Source: Cyrtodaria siliqua
Taxonomy: Eukaryota; Mollusca; Bivalvia; Adapedonta; Hiatellidae
NCBI GenBank assembly: GCA_037043455.1
Contig: JAWPHD010006745.1
Location: 1 to 64,000, forward strand
Direction: 5' to 3'
DNA length: 64,000 nt
Made by a program: the position numbers and the translations under genes. The first letter of the stretch is position 1, and each line of letters starts with the position of its first letter. Positions 1 to 10,400 of this stretch are shown in pieces. Below the pieces are notes generated by a model. It had not been told where the DNA came from, did not search any database, and was given only the letters and a program-made list of their open reading frames with translations.

Positions 1-560
1 CTGATTGAATAATTATGATTGGCAGGTTTGTTTTAATGCACCTAATTATTTATAAATAAAATATTACGTGAATACGCGTGCCGTATTTTATAATGAATGT
101 TTGAGCGATTGTTTGCATTCACAGCGCGAATTTTTACATTGACGTTAGTGACCAGTAGTGACTAATTATGAAGAGCAGGTTCGTTTTATGCACCCCGTTT
201 GTTTATTACAGATACCTTATCCGAACGTGTTAATTGTTTTAAATAAAATATTACGCTGCCGATATTTATAATGATTGTTTTAGCGAATTGTTTGCATTCA
301 GCGCGATTTTTTACTTTGACGTTTGTGACTGATTGGACTAATTATGAAAGGTAGAAAATGGCAAAACGGATATACGAGACATTAGCTGATTATGGATGAT
401 GCAACAGTTTGACGGATCGAGTAATTGTTTTGAATAAAATCTTAGCAGCCTGGATTTATATGATTGTTTGTATACGGAGCGAGAAAGCAAATTTAATGCA
501 TAATATGAACATCTTTTATTTATGAAAATGAGTAAAAAATATGAGTAATTTAAGAAAGTG
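1..560. repeat. Imperfect tandem copies of a ~175-bp unit
   Basis: Bases 1-150 and about 150-340 share the succession 'taattatga..gcaggtt', 'aaataaaatattacg', 'ttgtttgcattca' and 'gcgcgattttt', and a shorter, more diverged third copy follows at about 410-480. No open frame is convincing. This is probably part of an old dispersed repeat cut by the window edge. Confidence 0.5.
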
Positions 561-1885
561 TTAAATATTGTCTGCTTTATTTTAGACCGTCATAAGCGTC
601 CAAAATGTCGCAACGTTCTCTATTGCATTTCGGTGTCAACTCAAACACGTAAAAATGAGTTAGCTAGACGCCCGCGCACAACTGTACAGTTCCTGTGAAA
701 ATACAGCTGCAGCTAAAAAACACCTAAGGTGGATAATAGTAGTAGACCAAAAGTGTTCCCAAGAAGCCATGCCTCCGTCAGTTTTGATTGAGCTCGACTT
801 CAATTCTGACTCTAAGCGTAATAGTTCTGCAAAAGTGTGTCAAGACTGCAAGTTGCCAACATTTCAAAGGGCCACTGATTTTTGTTGTTGATGATGATGA
901 TGATGATTGATGAATCATGATTGATGATAATTCAATAAACTAAAAGTAAACTTAATACAAACATTAAGCTATTTAATATATTTATTAATTTAATGAATAA
1001 ATTTCTAATAATAATTTAATAATTTAAACAAATATCCATAAATTATGTACTTTAAATGTTTTAAAAAACACATTTAAAGGAACATTGAACTATGCATAGT
1101 TATTTATATTTTATTAACACTAAGCACACTAATTCGAACGGTGATGTCGCGTTAAGTGTGAACTTCCTTAAATTTTCCCCTTGAACTTCCAATAATTGAC
1201 TATGAAGGAAGTTTGAACTTCCTTGATTGAAAATTAGTGGAACCCCTGCCCTATATCAGCTGATGATACATATATACTATAATATATATCTACTGATGGA
1301 ATTTTCTTGAAATTTCAAAGAAAAGTTGCAGGGGCGTATCTCCCGTCTTAAATGAAATTGAAGTTCTTGCTCAAGCCTAGAATGCCACCAAGGCTGAAAA
1401 ATAAAGAGATGATGAAAAGAGTGAAAAGCAAGTCATGTCTCCTCAAATTTTAGATCAGACTAAAATAGCACCCCCAAAAATGATTCTGCTCTGAAAAAAA
1501 TAATCCATAACACAGGACTTGAACAGGCCATGTGGTCATATGAAGTGTACCATATACCACCTTATAAACGCCTCCGGGTGTGTTGCATTTTACAAAAGAG
1601 GGTGGGGGCATTTATTAGATTGTTTTGATTTTTTCACATATTGTACCCTGAAATTGCTTGAGGGGGTGGGACTACTATTTTTCTAAACTAGACATCGAGT
1701 CGGGCTACTGTCGAGTGTATTTTCTCTAAACTAGATCTCATAACATATATGCCCCATTTTGAAAAAAATGGGAGTTGTGCGTTTATTAGTTGGGTGAGCA
1801 TTTATACAGGGATATACGGCAAATATGCTCAAGAAAAAGTACGATTTAATCATCACCTCAGCTGATTAAGATGTATACATGATGA
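561..1885. other. No supported gene; possible short relic frame
   Basis: I see no exon with good splice sites here. A plus-strand frame without an ATG is open from about 694 to 891 and has a Cys-x2-Cys pair (VCQDCKLP), which could be a transposase or zinc-finger relic, but support is weak. The bases from 950 to 1110 are very AT-rich. Bases 1155-1235 repeat the phrase 'gaacttcc' four times in both orientations. Confidence 0.3.
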
Positions 1886-2235
1886 ATTTACCAGGTAACC
1901 AAGACATTTGTGCGTTGAATGCAGGTAGCTAAGACATATGCATTGATTGCACCAGGTAACTAAGACACGTTAATGCACCAGGTAGCTAAGACATGCATTG
2001 ATTGCACCAGGTAACTAAGACATATGCGTTGATGCACTAGGTAAATAAGACATATGCATTGAATGCACCAGGTAAATAAGACATGCATTGAATGCACGGG
2101 GTAACATATGCGTTAATGCACATGTAACTAAAGCCATGTTTTAAATGCACCAGGTAACTAAGACATAATTATTATATGCATTGAATACACCAGGTAACAA
2201 AGATGTCAATGCGTTGAATGCACCAGGTAAGGTTT
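1886..2235. repeat. Minisatellite block 1, unit near 'caccaggtaactaagaca'
   Basis: About ten copies of a roughly 30-35 bp unit built on 'gaatgcaccaggtaactaag' followed by 'acatatgcgtt', with indels between copies. The same unit reappears at 3640-3795 and 6182-6345, so the three blocks look like one array later split by insertions. Confidence 0.8.
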
Positions 2236-2690
2236 CAACCGGATGTGCTCGCCTGGTGCAGTCGAAAGTAGTTCTGTATTAAAGAGTGCTAATCTTTTTT
2301 TCTTTAAAACCTTTTTTTAAGGCAGTTTCCTGTTATTTTTTGGCTGTAACTGTATTCTGGACATGTTGTTGATATTTGAAAATGCAGCTTACCATGTTTT
2401 TGACAGTTTTTGATATAAATTTGAGAAGTGAAAGTAGACGGGGTATGAAATTGCAAGGGGTAAATATTAATAGTGTTGACCTTTGACCCGGTGTTAGTAT
2501 GCAACTGAAGAAATGTTTCTTAGAAGGTATTAATCCCCCTATTTCCTTGTTGATGTTTAATAGCAGACATGTTTATTTGCATGATAAAGTAAGTTTCCCA
2601 GAATTCTAACGAGGTTTGAGTTTTTAACAGGTCAACATTCTAACTTTACTATGGAAGGGCCATGGAGACTCATTTATGCTATTATAACCT
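2236..2690 (+). repeat. Dispersed ~440-bp repeat, copy 1
   Basis: It runs from 'ggatgtgctcgcctggtgca' to 'ggagactcatttatgctatt'. Copy 2 (3205-3640) is nearly identical over its whole length and copy 3 (37361-37745) is the reverse complement. Open frames in it are short and not shared by all copies, so it is treated as non-coding mobile DNA. No clear terminal inverted repeat was found. Confidence 0.8.
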
Positions 2691-3204
2691 ATTATAAGGA
2701 GAAATCATGTTTTTTTCCGAATTGCATAAAAAATGATTTTCTAGGCATTTATTTTGTTTGAATAGGTAAGTTGAATTCAGTAACAGAGAAAACAAATATC
2801 ATTTTCAGACTTTTAGACTATTTTCGAGTGTTTTTGGCAACTTTCCTCAGATTTTCTAATTTTCTCCAAAAAATGTGATATTTTTCTTTTTTTGTGAAAG
2901 ATATAGGGCAAAATGTGTGGTATACATACTCAGGGATGCAAAACAAAGCCACCAGAGTTGATTTGATGAGAAAATGTTGAACGGTTGCTGAGATATTGCA
3001 TTTTTTATTATTTCTTAATTTTGCGACAAAGGCGACTCGATTTAGTGCATGGTCAAGCGCAGGTAAATCACATTAATTTCAAGGCAAAGTCATTCGGCAT
3101 TGCGAAACAAGTCGAAATGTTCTTTTATTAAGTTGTTGGATTGAATCGACCAGTTTTATTAAAAAACATGATGCAAAAATATTCCATTATAGGTTATATT
3201 CCAC
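2691..3204. other. Spacer between two copies of the 440-bp repeat
   Basis: AT-rich sequence with T-runs. I see no exon, RNA gene or clear repeat structure. Confidence 0.4.
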
Positions 3205-3640
3205 TAAATCAGCCGGATGTGCTCGCCTGGTGCAGTCGAAAGTAGTTCTGTATTAAAGAGTTGCTAATCTTTTTTTCTTTAATTTTTTTTTTTAGTGCAG
3301 TTCCTGTGATTTTTTGGCTGTAACTGTTGATATTTGAAAATGCAGCTTATCATGTTTTTGACAGTTTTTTATATAAATTTGAGAAGTGAAAGTAGACAGG
3401 GTATGAAATTGCCAGGGGTAAAAATAGTGTTGACCTTTGACCCGGTGTTAGTATACAACTGCAGAAATGTTTCTTAGAAGGTATTAAACCCCCTATTTCC
3501 TTGTTGATGTTTACTAGCAGACATGTTTATTTGCATGTTAAAGTAAGTTTCCCAGAATTTTAACAAGGTTTGAGTTTTTAACAGGTTGTCAACATTCTAA
3601 TTTTACTATGGAAGGGCCATGGAGACTCATTTACGCTATT
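3205..3640 (+). repeat. Dispersed ~440-bp repeat, copy 2
   Basis: Direct copy of 2236-2690 with small indels (for example, a longer T-run and the loss of a short segment in the middle). It is followed directly by minisatellite block 2, just as copy 1 is preceded by block 1. Confidence 0.8.
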
Positions 3641-3795
3641 ATAACCGTAACTAAGGTGTATATGTTGAATGGACCAGGTAATTAAGACATACATGCGTTG
3701 AATGCAACAGATACCGTAACTAAGACGCACATGCATTTGAATGCACCAGGAAACTAAGGTGTATACATGTTGAGTTCACCAGTTAAGATATGCTT
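3640..3795. repeat. Minisatellite block 2 (same unit as 1886-2235)
   Basis: Four to five degenerate copies of 'gaatgcaccaggtaactaag' plus a spacer. Shares its unit with blocks 1 and 3. Confidence 0.7.
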
Positions 3796-4091
3796 TGCAA
3801 CAGGCAATTAAAGATGAAATTTGTCCTAAATCAACAAATCCGTTGTTGATATGTTTTTAATTATTAAATATCATTATAAATACGATGTTTACTATGCTAT
3901 TGATGTATGTTTAGTGAAAATATGTTTTTAAAGATAAAAACCGAAAAGACGAACAGGCTTCGCTAAAAAATTTAAAAAAAATCAAAGGGGGAAAACTCTT
4001 CCTCGTAAAACCGGAAGTGACGTCATTGGGAACAAAACGAAACCATTTGTACATAGGGAAAGCACGCAAAAACAGTATAGTGTGTGTGAAA

Positions 4092-4310
4092 ATGTCGGAA
4101 TTAAGCGACTTTGATGCTGAGTCAGATGAAATGCCCATGATAAGACGGTTGCACAATGTGCAACCTTACGATTTTGAGCCATAATTCGTGTCTGAGGATG
4201 AAAATACCTCGGATTCATCAACCGATCAGGAAGTTGAACGCGGTACAGGTGCAAATGAAGAGCTTGGTCGTGTTGGCATTGTTTTCATCTAAATTCTGAC
4301 TGTAAGTCAC
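4092..4310 (+). pseudogene. P2X7 C-terminal-domain-like protein start, broken
   Basis: An ATG at 4092 opens a frame reading MSELSDFDAESDEMP, then RRLHNVQPYDFEP, and meets TAA at 4182-4184. The same frame continues for about 35 more codons with Asp/Glu/Ser-rich text ending near 'NEELGRVG'. An acidic start followed by a PYxFEP motif and an N-x-R-x-G motif resembles the start of invertebrate proteins carrying the P2X7 intracellular (ballast-type) domain, in which a Cys-rich 'WCxCGxC' block comes next; that block is absent here. Hence a truncated relic, or an exon with a real early stop. The family match is from memory and uncertain. Confidence 0.4.
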
Positions 4311-5509
4311 CAGCAACGCTGCAATATCTCGGTACATTTACACTAAGCGCGAAATGTAGTATATTCCGAATGAATGAACATGGTCTAATACTTGTACATT
4401 AATACGAGCGTCAGATTAAGGACTTTGTTTTTGCCGAAAAGTAGACATTGAAAAGATATATTTAGAGTCTAGTAAGTATAATTGATAAATAAATAAATAA
4501 ATAAATGAAACAGCATCTAATTTCTATAGTATTCTATATACCATAAGTCCCCGCCGCCTCCAAACACTCTATAGTGGTGTATGAGATTCGGATTTGCAAT
4601 ATGACACGCTTTCTCCACGTGCCCCCAACTAAAAATATACCACACACCGACTAATCAACTATTGCGGTGCCCTATTGAAGTACAGCCTAATCAGGGTACA
4701 TACGTCGGTATATGACAAAAGGACGCACCATTTAAGGAAACGTAGTTTTATGATATGCCTACATTTCCTGTATATTGCAATGCCGTGAGCGGTGCAATAC
4801 CGCCGCGGCGAGCCGCGTATTGCACAAGACGGATATATGATGCGTGAGAAACTAGTTCATCGCGCACGAAGAGCGAAAAATACTATGATCTAAATAATAT
4901 AGTCAAATGTATTATGAGCACGAAATTATGTATTATGTACATGTAGAGATCGAAAAAAACAGACCAAACAGATCAAATTTTTGATTTAGAATATAAAGTA
5001 TATATATATGCTTGTAAAGCACTTAGTTTATTTACTGCATGAGGTAAAAGCCGTTATTGTTGTTGTTTTGCCATGCATTATTACTGAACTAATATAATAG
5101 CTAGTAACATTATCAATTTTCTGCCTTTTAATAGACATACATGAAACATTTTGTCATTATTTTCAAATCCAGAGACCGATATATAACTCTATATAAATCT
5201 ATAACACTATTGGAAGAAGAAGGTGTATAATTTAAAAAAAAAAAAAAAAAAAAAAAAGTACTACAAAATATATATTGAAACAACGACACAGTGTTTATTT
5301 CACCGAATTCATTTACATTTATATGCTAAACCTTTATAGCAATCTTTTGAAAAAGACGGCTACATTATATTAGCGCCCTTCACGTAAGACGCATGCGCAT
5401 CTAATTCAACATCTAAACAATCACGATGTGCAGATCTAAGACTATACACCTTTCTACAATTTATCATACACATACCCGAGAAATTGCTAAGATAACTGAA
5501 CAAAAACTT
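4311..5509. other. No gene seen; A-run at 5231-5259
   Basis: AT-rich sequence with a 29-base run that is almost all A at 5231-5259, an (AAAT)n run near 4485-4507, and a GC-richer patch at 4790-4880 ('ccgccgcggcgagccgcg'). I see no supported exon or RNA gene. The A-run could be the tail of a retroposed sequence but no coding parent is recognisable. Confidence 0.4.
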
Positions 5510-5804
5510 CTATCCTACCTCATTTAATAATTTCTTCCTCAACGCCGGTCGAATCGGCACATAAAACTTGCTCGGAGACGGCGGGGTTAGGCACTTCTCA
5601 TTTTAGTAAAAAAATATTGTTGGTATCGCTGTTGTTTTTAATCTGCATGGCCGTTTGTCCTCCAAATTCAATGAAAATGAAACCAAAGGATGGACTTCCC
5701 ACGAATCCAACTCAAAGTGTTTACTACAAACTCGCGCGTCTTTCGAAAGTTCCCATTTCTTTGACGCGACGGGCGATTTTCGTCGACAGCGGTCCACCCA
5801 CACT
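5510..5804 (-). pseudogene. THAP zinc-finger domain exon with internal stop
   Basis: The minus-strand frame starts after a plausible acceptor (ttttaag) at 5804 and reads WVDRCRRKSPVASKKWELS, then DARVCSKHF and RRLK-type text (CRLKTTAIPTIF). This is the second half of a THAP domain: the conserved W, the C-x2-H pair in CSKHF, and the closing 'LKxxAxPTIF' are all present. THAP proteins bind DNA and are often derived from P-element transposases. A TAA at 5603-5605 breaks the frame, but the same frame stays open and protein-like afterwards (NEKCLTPPSPSKFYVPIRPA) to a possible donor 'gag|gtagga' or a TAG at 5510-5512. The first THAP half (C-x2-4-C) was not found upstream. So either a pseudogene or a gene with a recent nonsense change. 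Confidence 0.6.
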
Positions 5805-6181
5805 TAAAATCTTAATCTATCATTAACCTGATTAGGAAAACGAAAGAAACTGATGTTATTAGATTGTCCTCTTTTATGCACACTTTGACACCCAGCTACA
5901 GCTCACGGCATTTTTAACACGTACCATAAAACGTAATCCTACATAGACAAAACTATACAACTCAATGCGACACCGCTAATCGTTTGGTACCAATGACGTC
6001 ACAGGATCACGTGACACTTACCTGTCTTCAAAAAGGGCGAAACTCGAAGCGTGTGCGCTATGAGTTAAAATTGGCTACTGTGAGAAAACGGGACAACCAA
6101 TAAGTGTAATATTTGAACAGATTGTATATTATATACATATATTTCAGAATATATGCTCAAAAGACACGCTATATTTCACCT
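5805..6181. other. No gene seen upstream of the THAP exon
   Basis: A good minus-strand donor (gacag|gtaagt) lies near 6017, and the frame before it is open only briefly. It could be the end of a 5' untranslated exon for the THAP frame, but nothing confirms this. Confidence 0.25.
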
Positions 6182-6345
6182 TTAAGACATACATGTGCTG
6201 AATGCACCAGGTATCTTAGATGTAAATTTGTTGAATGCATCAGGTAACTAAGACGTAAATGTGTTGATTGCACCAGGTAACTAAGTTGTAAATACATTTA
6301 ATGCGCCAGGTAACTAAGGCATATACATGTTGAATGCACCAGGAT
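6182..6345. repeat. Minisatellite block 3 (same unit as 1886-2235)
   Basis: Five copies of 'gaatgcaccaggtaactaag' with spacers. It resumes the array after the 2.4-kb stretch that holds the THAP and P2X7-like frames. Confidence 0.7.
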
Positions 6346-8390
6346 TGTGATCGTCTGGACGATCAATACATTTTCTAAACGTAAAGCAGTATAAACGTTA
6401 ACATTGAATTGAAAAAGGGTTGAGGACACACCAATGGTTTAAACTAGCTTACTTTCCACTTTCGGTATTGTCAAACAAAATAATAGTACATGTTGATGTT
6501 GTTTCAGAGTATAGATGTTCAATAGTTCAAAATATAAATAATTTATCAAAACTGAACGTCTCGCTGCATTTTGTTTTGAAATATTTATTTATGATTTGGG
6601 ACCAACAATACTTGTGAACTTAACTGTTCAAAATTGTAACTGTTCAAAAGTGCTACTTCTGCCATGAGTCGATAATATTAATATGACACTATTAGAATAT
6701 AGATCTACTTTTTTTTTCTTTTTTTTTTCTTCTTTTTTTCCTGTTTTAAATGTCTTAGTATGGCTTCCAGGCTCCACTCTATTATGATCCACCCATGTGG
6801 TCATTATTATCAAAAGTAAGTAAAACAGGGTAACATATGCCTGTCATTCTTTCATTCATTCATTTTCTTTCTTCTTTTCTTTCTTTATTTCTTCTCTTTT
6901 TCTTTCATTCATTCTTTTTTTTTCTCTTTCGTTTTTTTCATTCTTTCGTTTTTTCTATCCTTCTTTCTTTCTTCATTCATTCATTCCGGTATTAACGATT
7001 TTAAAAGGTGTATCGCTATGTTCAAGGTCAAATTGCAACTGTAATAATTGCTTGGATAAATAGCACCTGATTACAAGAAATACTGCATTATATATTCAAG
7101 AACAGATATCGCATAATGTACCTCTACATTTCGCGTTGTGTACCTGATCATTATCGAAAATCAATCGATGGTGTATTTATAAAGTTTAACTACTTGACAA
7201 ATGTACGTATCTACCCTCCTTACCTCTGAAGTAATTTATCGAATGTAAATATCCCTGCTCTATTGATCGTGGGTTTTATAAATTGTAGTATACACTTTGT
7301 ATGTGTATTGTATATACAGTTTGTATACTAGCTTGTAAGCTTTTCAATACGAAACCGATTAATTATCCTGTTTTGCATTTTGTGACAGTAGGATACATAT
7401 TTCGTGCTGGAAATTATCCTTAAAAATTCAGATTTGATATCAACACTGGTATGTATATTTAAAATGTTCACCTACACTGTGCACTAAGTGCATTGTCATT
7501 TGCGCGAATAAGCACGCCAATACTTAAATGTGTCTTCGTCGGGCAACACACTTGGTATATAAACACTTTTAGTATATTCAACTTTTGGTTTCAATGTAAT
7601 GAAGACTTGCTATGCATATAACAATGCACTCGTGTAATAAATATACAAATGAAGCCTTATCGAAGGTGGGTATTTTACGTTCAGCTCGAACAGCAATCGG
7701 AATTGATTCGTCGATTTCCGTAACCGTTAAAAATATCGGATTACGGAAATCGACGAGTCACATATGACGTCATAATATATAACCAGCTATATTAATAAGT
7801 ATATTTATGTGTGTGTGTGTTTTTGGGTTTTTTTTTACAAGTTTTGTGGCAAATAGAATCTCACTTTCTTTGATAACTAATATAGAAGTTTAGTAAACTC
7901 GTTGTATAACAGTTGGTCCATCTCGTTTAATAAATGCAATAGTAAACCAGCACTTATGCAAAATCCTCTTTGAATTATACTTTAAACGACGTACGTACCT
8001 GGTAGTTTATTTTTATACATGCAACCAGGGAGTACGTTATACGTACTCCCTGATGCAACATTAATATTCCGATATTCGCATACGAAGTGCTATTCTGAAT
8101 ATATATATATATGCATGTATCTGTATGCCCGTTCGTCCGTTCGTTCGTCTATACATATATATTATGTGTGTTTGTCTGCCTGAAACACATTCTTTCGAGT
8201 ATTATGTGCAACTGCATATCCATAGAAGACAGTATAAGTATACGTATAGGAAAATGAAAAATCAGAACTAGAAGAGTATTCCACGGAACACTTGTGTCGG
8301 CTGCCGTGTGCTTATTTCACCAAGTATTATCTAACTATAAAGTTTGAAGACAGAGGGTGCAATCCTTCATGAATTATGGAGCTTTTATTT
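6346..8390. other. Non-genic stretch with simple repeats and hairpins
   Basis: No supported exon. It contains a pyrimidine-rich tract at 6708-6740, a degenerate (TTTC/TTCA)n microsatellite at 6837-6990, a (GT)n run near 7807-7820, a perfect AT run near 8098, and two hairpins (7705-7759, and 8025-8055 with arms 'cagggagtacgt'). Confidence 0.5.
7705..7759. repeat. Hairpin with 19-bp arms
   Basis: 'gattcgtcgatttccgtaa' at 7705-7723 pairs with 'ttacggaaatcgacgagtc' at 7741-7759 with one mismatch, leaving a 17-base loop. Probably the remnant of a small foldback element; no terminator role is expected in a eukaryote. Confidence 0.75.
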
Positions 8391-8718
8391 TTAAAGGGAC
8401 TCACGGCAATCTTGATTTTTTTAAAAACTCACAGTGTCACGTTAGGTTTCCTCTTAACTTGCATTTGTTCAATCATTAATATTAATTGTTAGAATAGTTC
8501 AAAGCAAATTATTTTTGCATATTACTAACTTTTTATAATATTGCACCAGTATATTTAAAAATTTGGTAAAATAGTGAAGAAAGTTGAAATCTCAATTTTT
8601 TTATTTAATTAGGCCTATATGCAAGCAGTTTTAAAGTCAAAATGACGCAGGATAAATCGAATTGAGGAGCAGATTTCAATGTTTGAATAAAACTCAAGAT
8701 TGCCATGTGTCCCTTTAA
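8391..8718. mobile_element. MITE, TTAAAGGGACACACGGC family, copy a
   Basis: Begins 'ttaaagggactcacggcaat' and ends 'attgccatgtgtccctttaa', i.e. terminal inverted repeats of about 25 bp sharing 'tcaagattgcc'. No coding capacity. Relatives lie at 11696-12014, 43110-43408, 57019-57434 and 59989-60272. The TTAA at the ends suggests a piggyBac-type TTAA target, which is inference. Confidence 0.8.
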
Positions 8719-9420
8719 GTGTTAACGTTTCTGAAAAGGGGCATACAACTGCATTGGATAATTGATAAGAAAGAACTGTATACTATTTCATGACCATATG
8801 TTAATATTTTGCCATGTTATGTTGCAGGTTAACGTTTTATGAAAATGGGCATAACTCTGCCAGAATGAAAGTCAGAGTTATCGGACATATGTAACGACAT
8901 TTCTGTGGTTAATATGAATATGTGTGTGAAGTTTCATGAACATAAGTCAAATACATTTTCAAGTTATGGCCAAGGTTATGTTGCAGGTTAAAGTGCGACG
9001 GACGATAGACGACGACGTACGACGGACAAAGTGACCCCCTAAGTGTCTACCATGCTACGCAGGCGACACAATAAATATAGAACTAAATAAGACCTGTGGT
9101 TAAGATGAATATGTGTATGAAGTTTCATGAACATAAGTCAAATACTTTTCAAGTTATAACCAGTTGTGAGCTTAATTAGGTTTCAAGAAAGGGGGCATAA
9201 CTCTTGACACAATGAAAGTCAGAGTTATTGGACATGTGTAACAGCGATGAAGATGCGTGTGAAGTTGCACGAACATAAGTCACATACTTTTCAAGTTATG
9301 TTTAAAGTGTGACGGACGACGGACGACAAACGACGCCGGAAGACGGGCGAAGTGACCCCTAAGTGACTGCCATGCTACGCAGGCGACACAATAAATATAG
9401 AACTAAATAAGACATAGTTG
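8719..9420 (+). repeat. Two tandem copies of a dispersed repeat ending 'catgctacgcaggcgacaca'
   Basis: The block 'gggcataactct...gaaagtcagagttat...gtgaagtttcatgaacataagtca...caagttatg' followed by 'gacggacgac'-rich sequence and 'catgctacgcaggcgacacaataaatatag' occurs at about 8850-9080 and again at 9100-9405. The identical ends show a tandem duplication or a double insertion. This repeat type is common in bivalve genomes as I know them; no protein is encoded. Confidence 0.7.
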
Positions 9421-9698
9421 ATCTAAATTATCATTCTCACATCGTAGAGTTAGTTACATAATGTATGTCCCTAGTTGTCAGAGTGCTGTTAATACAGCAA
9501 CATTATGCTAGAGAAACAAATTAAAAGTAGATCAGATATCCCGTGAACAAATATTAAGACAAACCGTGTCGTTATAGTGTTTGTGTGTGTGTGGAGTGGG
9601 GGATGGGGGAGGGGGACACATATGAAGGTATTTGTTATATGTTGTTCGTTTTTATATAAAGATATATTGCATTTGTTATAAAATTATATTAATTTTAG

Positions 9699-10400
9699 AT
9701 CATAAGCCCTCAAACATGCTGACGTTTACGCCCAGCGACGCACACGGTCAATTAAAGCCACGCCACACGTGTCGAAAGGAGCGTAGACCAGGTGCGCGCG
9801 AAAGACATGCGTCTCAAAGGCAAAGACTTAGTCCAGAACCACGTGACAAAAAAATGTCTACTTCTAGACCGCAGACGGCACAGCCGCAATCCTCGTTTTG
9901 CATGACGTCTGGAATGCGATATAATCAAGGAAGCAGAGCGAAACAAGAAGAAATTGAGCCAGCACAGCAACTAACTCATTACAGAGAACTTTCAACCATT
10001 GAAGCCATTCGGGCTGATATGAAAGCCACAGAAAAACAAAGACCAGTTTCTGCCCCGGCTCAAATACCAAAATGGCTGCTTGATTTAGACATAAATCTTG
10101 ATGTGACTTCAGTAGATATCATACCTCCCTTTGATACGCCAAAACCGAACACAACAGAAACGTTTCACGAACGCCCAAAGGTGACAATAGTGTATGATGA
10201 TGACTACTATGCTGATTATCAGAGTAACGCATCGTCCAGAACATCGTCAAGAACATCATCAAGAACATCACCAAGAACAGAGGAAGAGCAAACAGAAGCA
10301 GAATATCCTTACGTCAGCATTTCGCCGGAACCAAGAGGAAGCACCGGAAGAAGCACCGGAAGAATTTCACCTATGAGAACACGTGCACTGGAAAACACAA
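9699..10400 (+). CDS. Gene 1 exon 1 (first exon seen)
   Basis: Acceptor 'attaattttag' precedes 9699 and the donor 'caa|gtaaat' follows 10400. The frame enters with two bases of a split codon and leaves with one. The first in-frame ATG (9716) lies only 17 bases into the exon, so translation may start here with an untranslated exon upstream. Confidence 0.8.

Noticed and set aside
9752..10070. Minus-strand and alternate-frame ORFs over gene 1 exon 1
   Set aside because: Shadows of the supported plus-strand exon.
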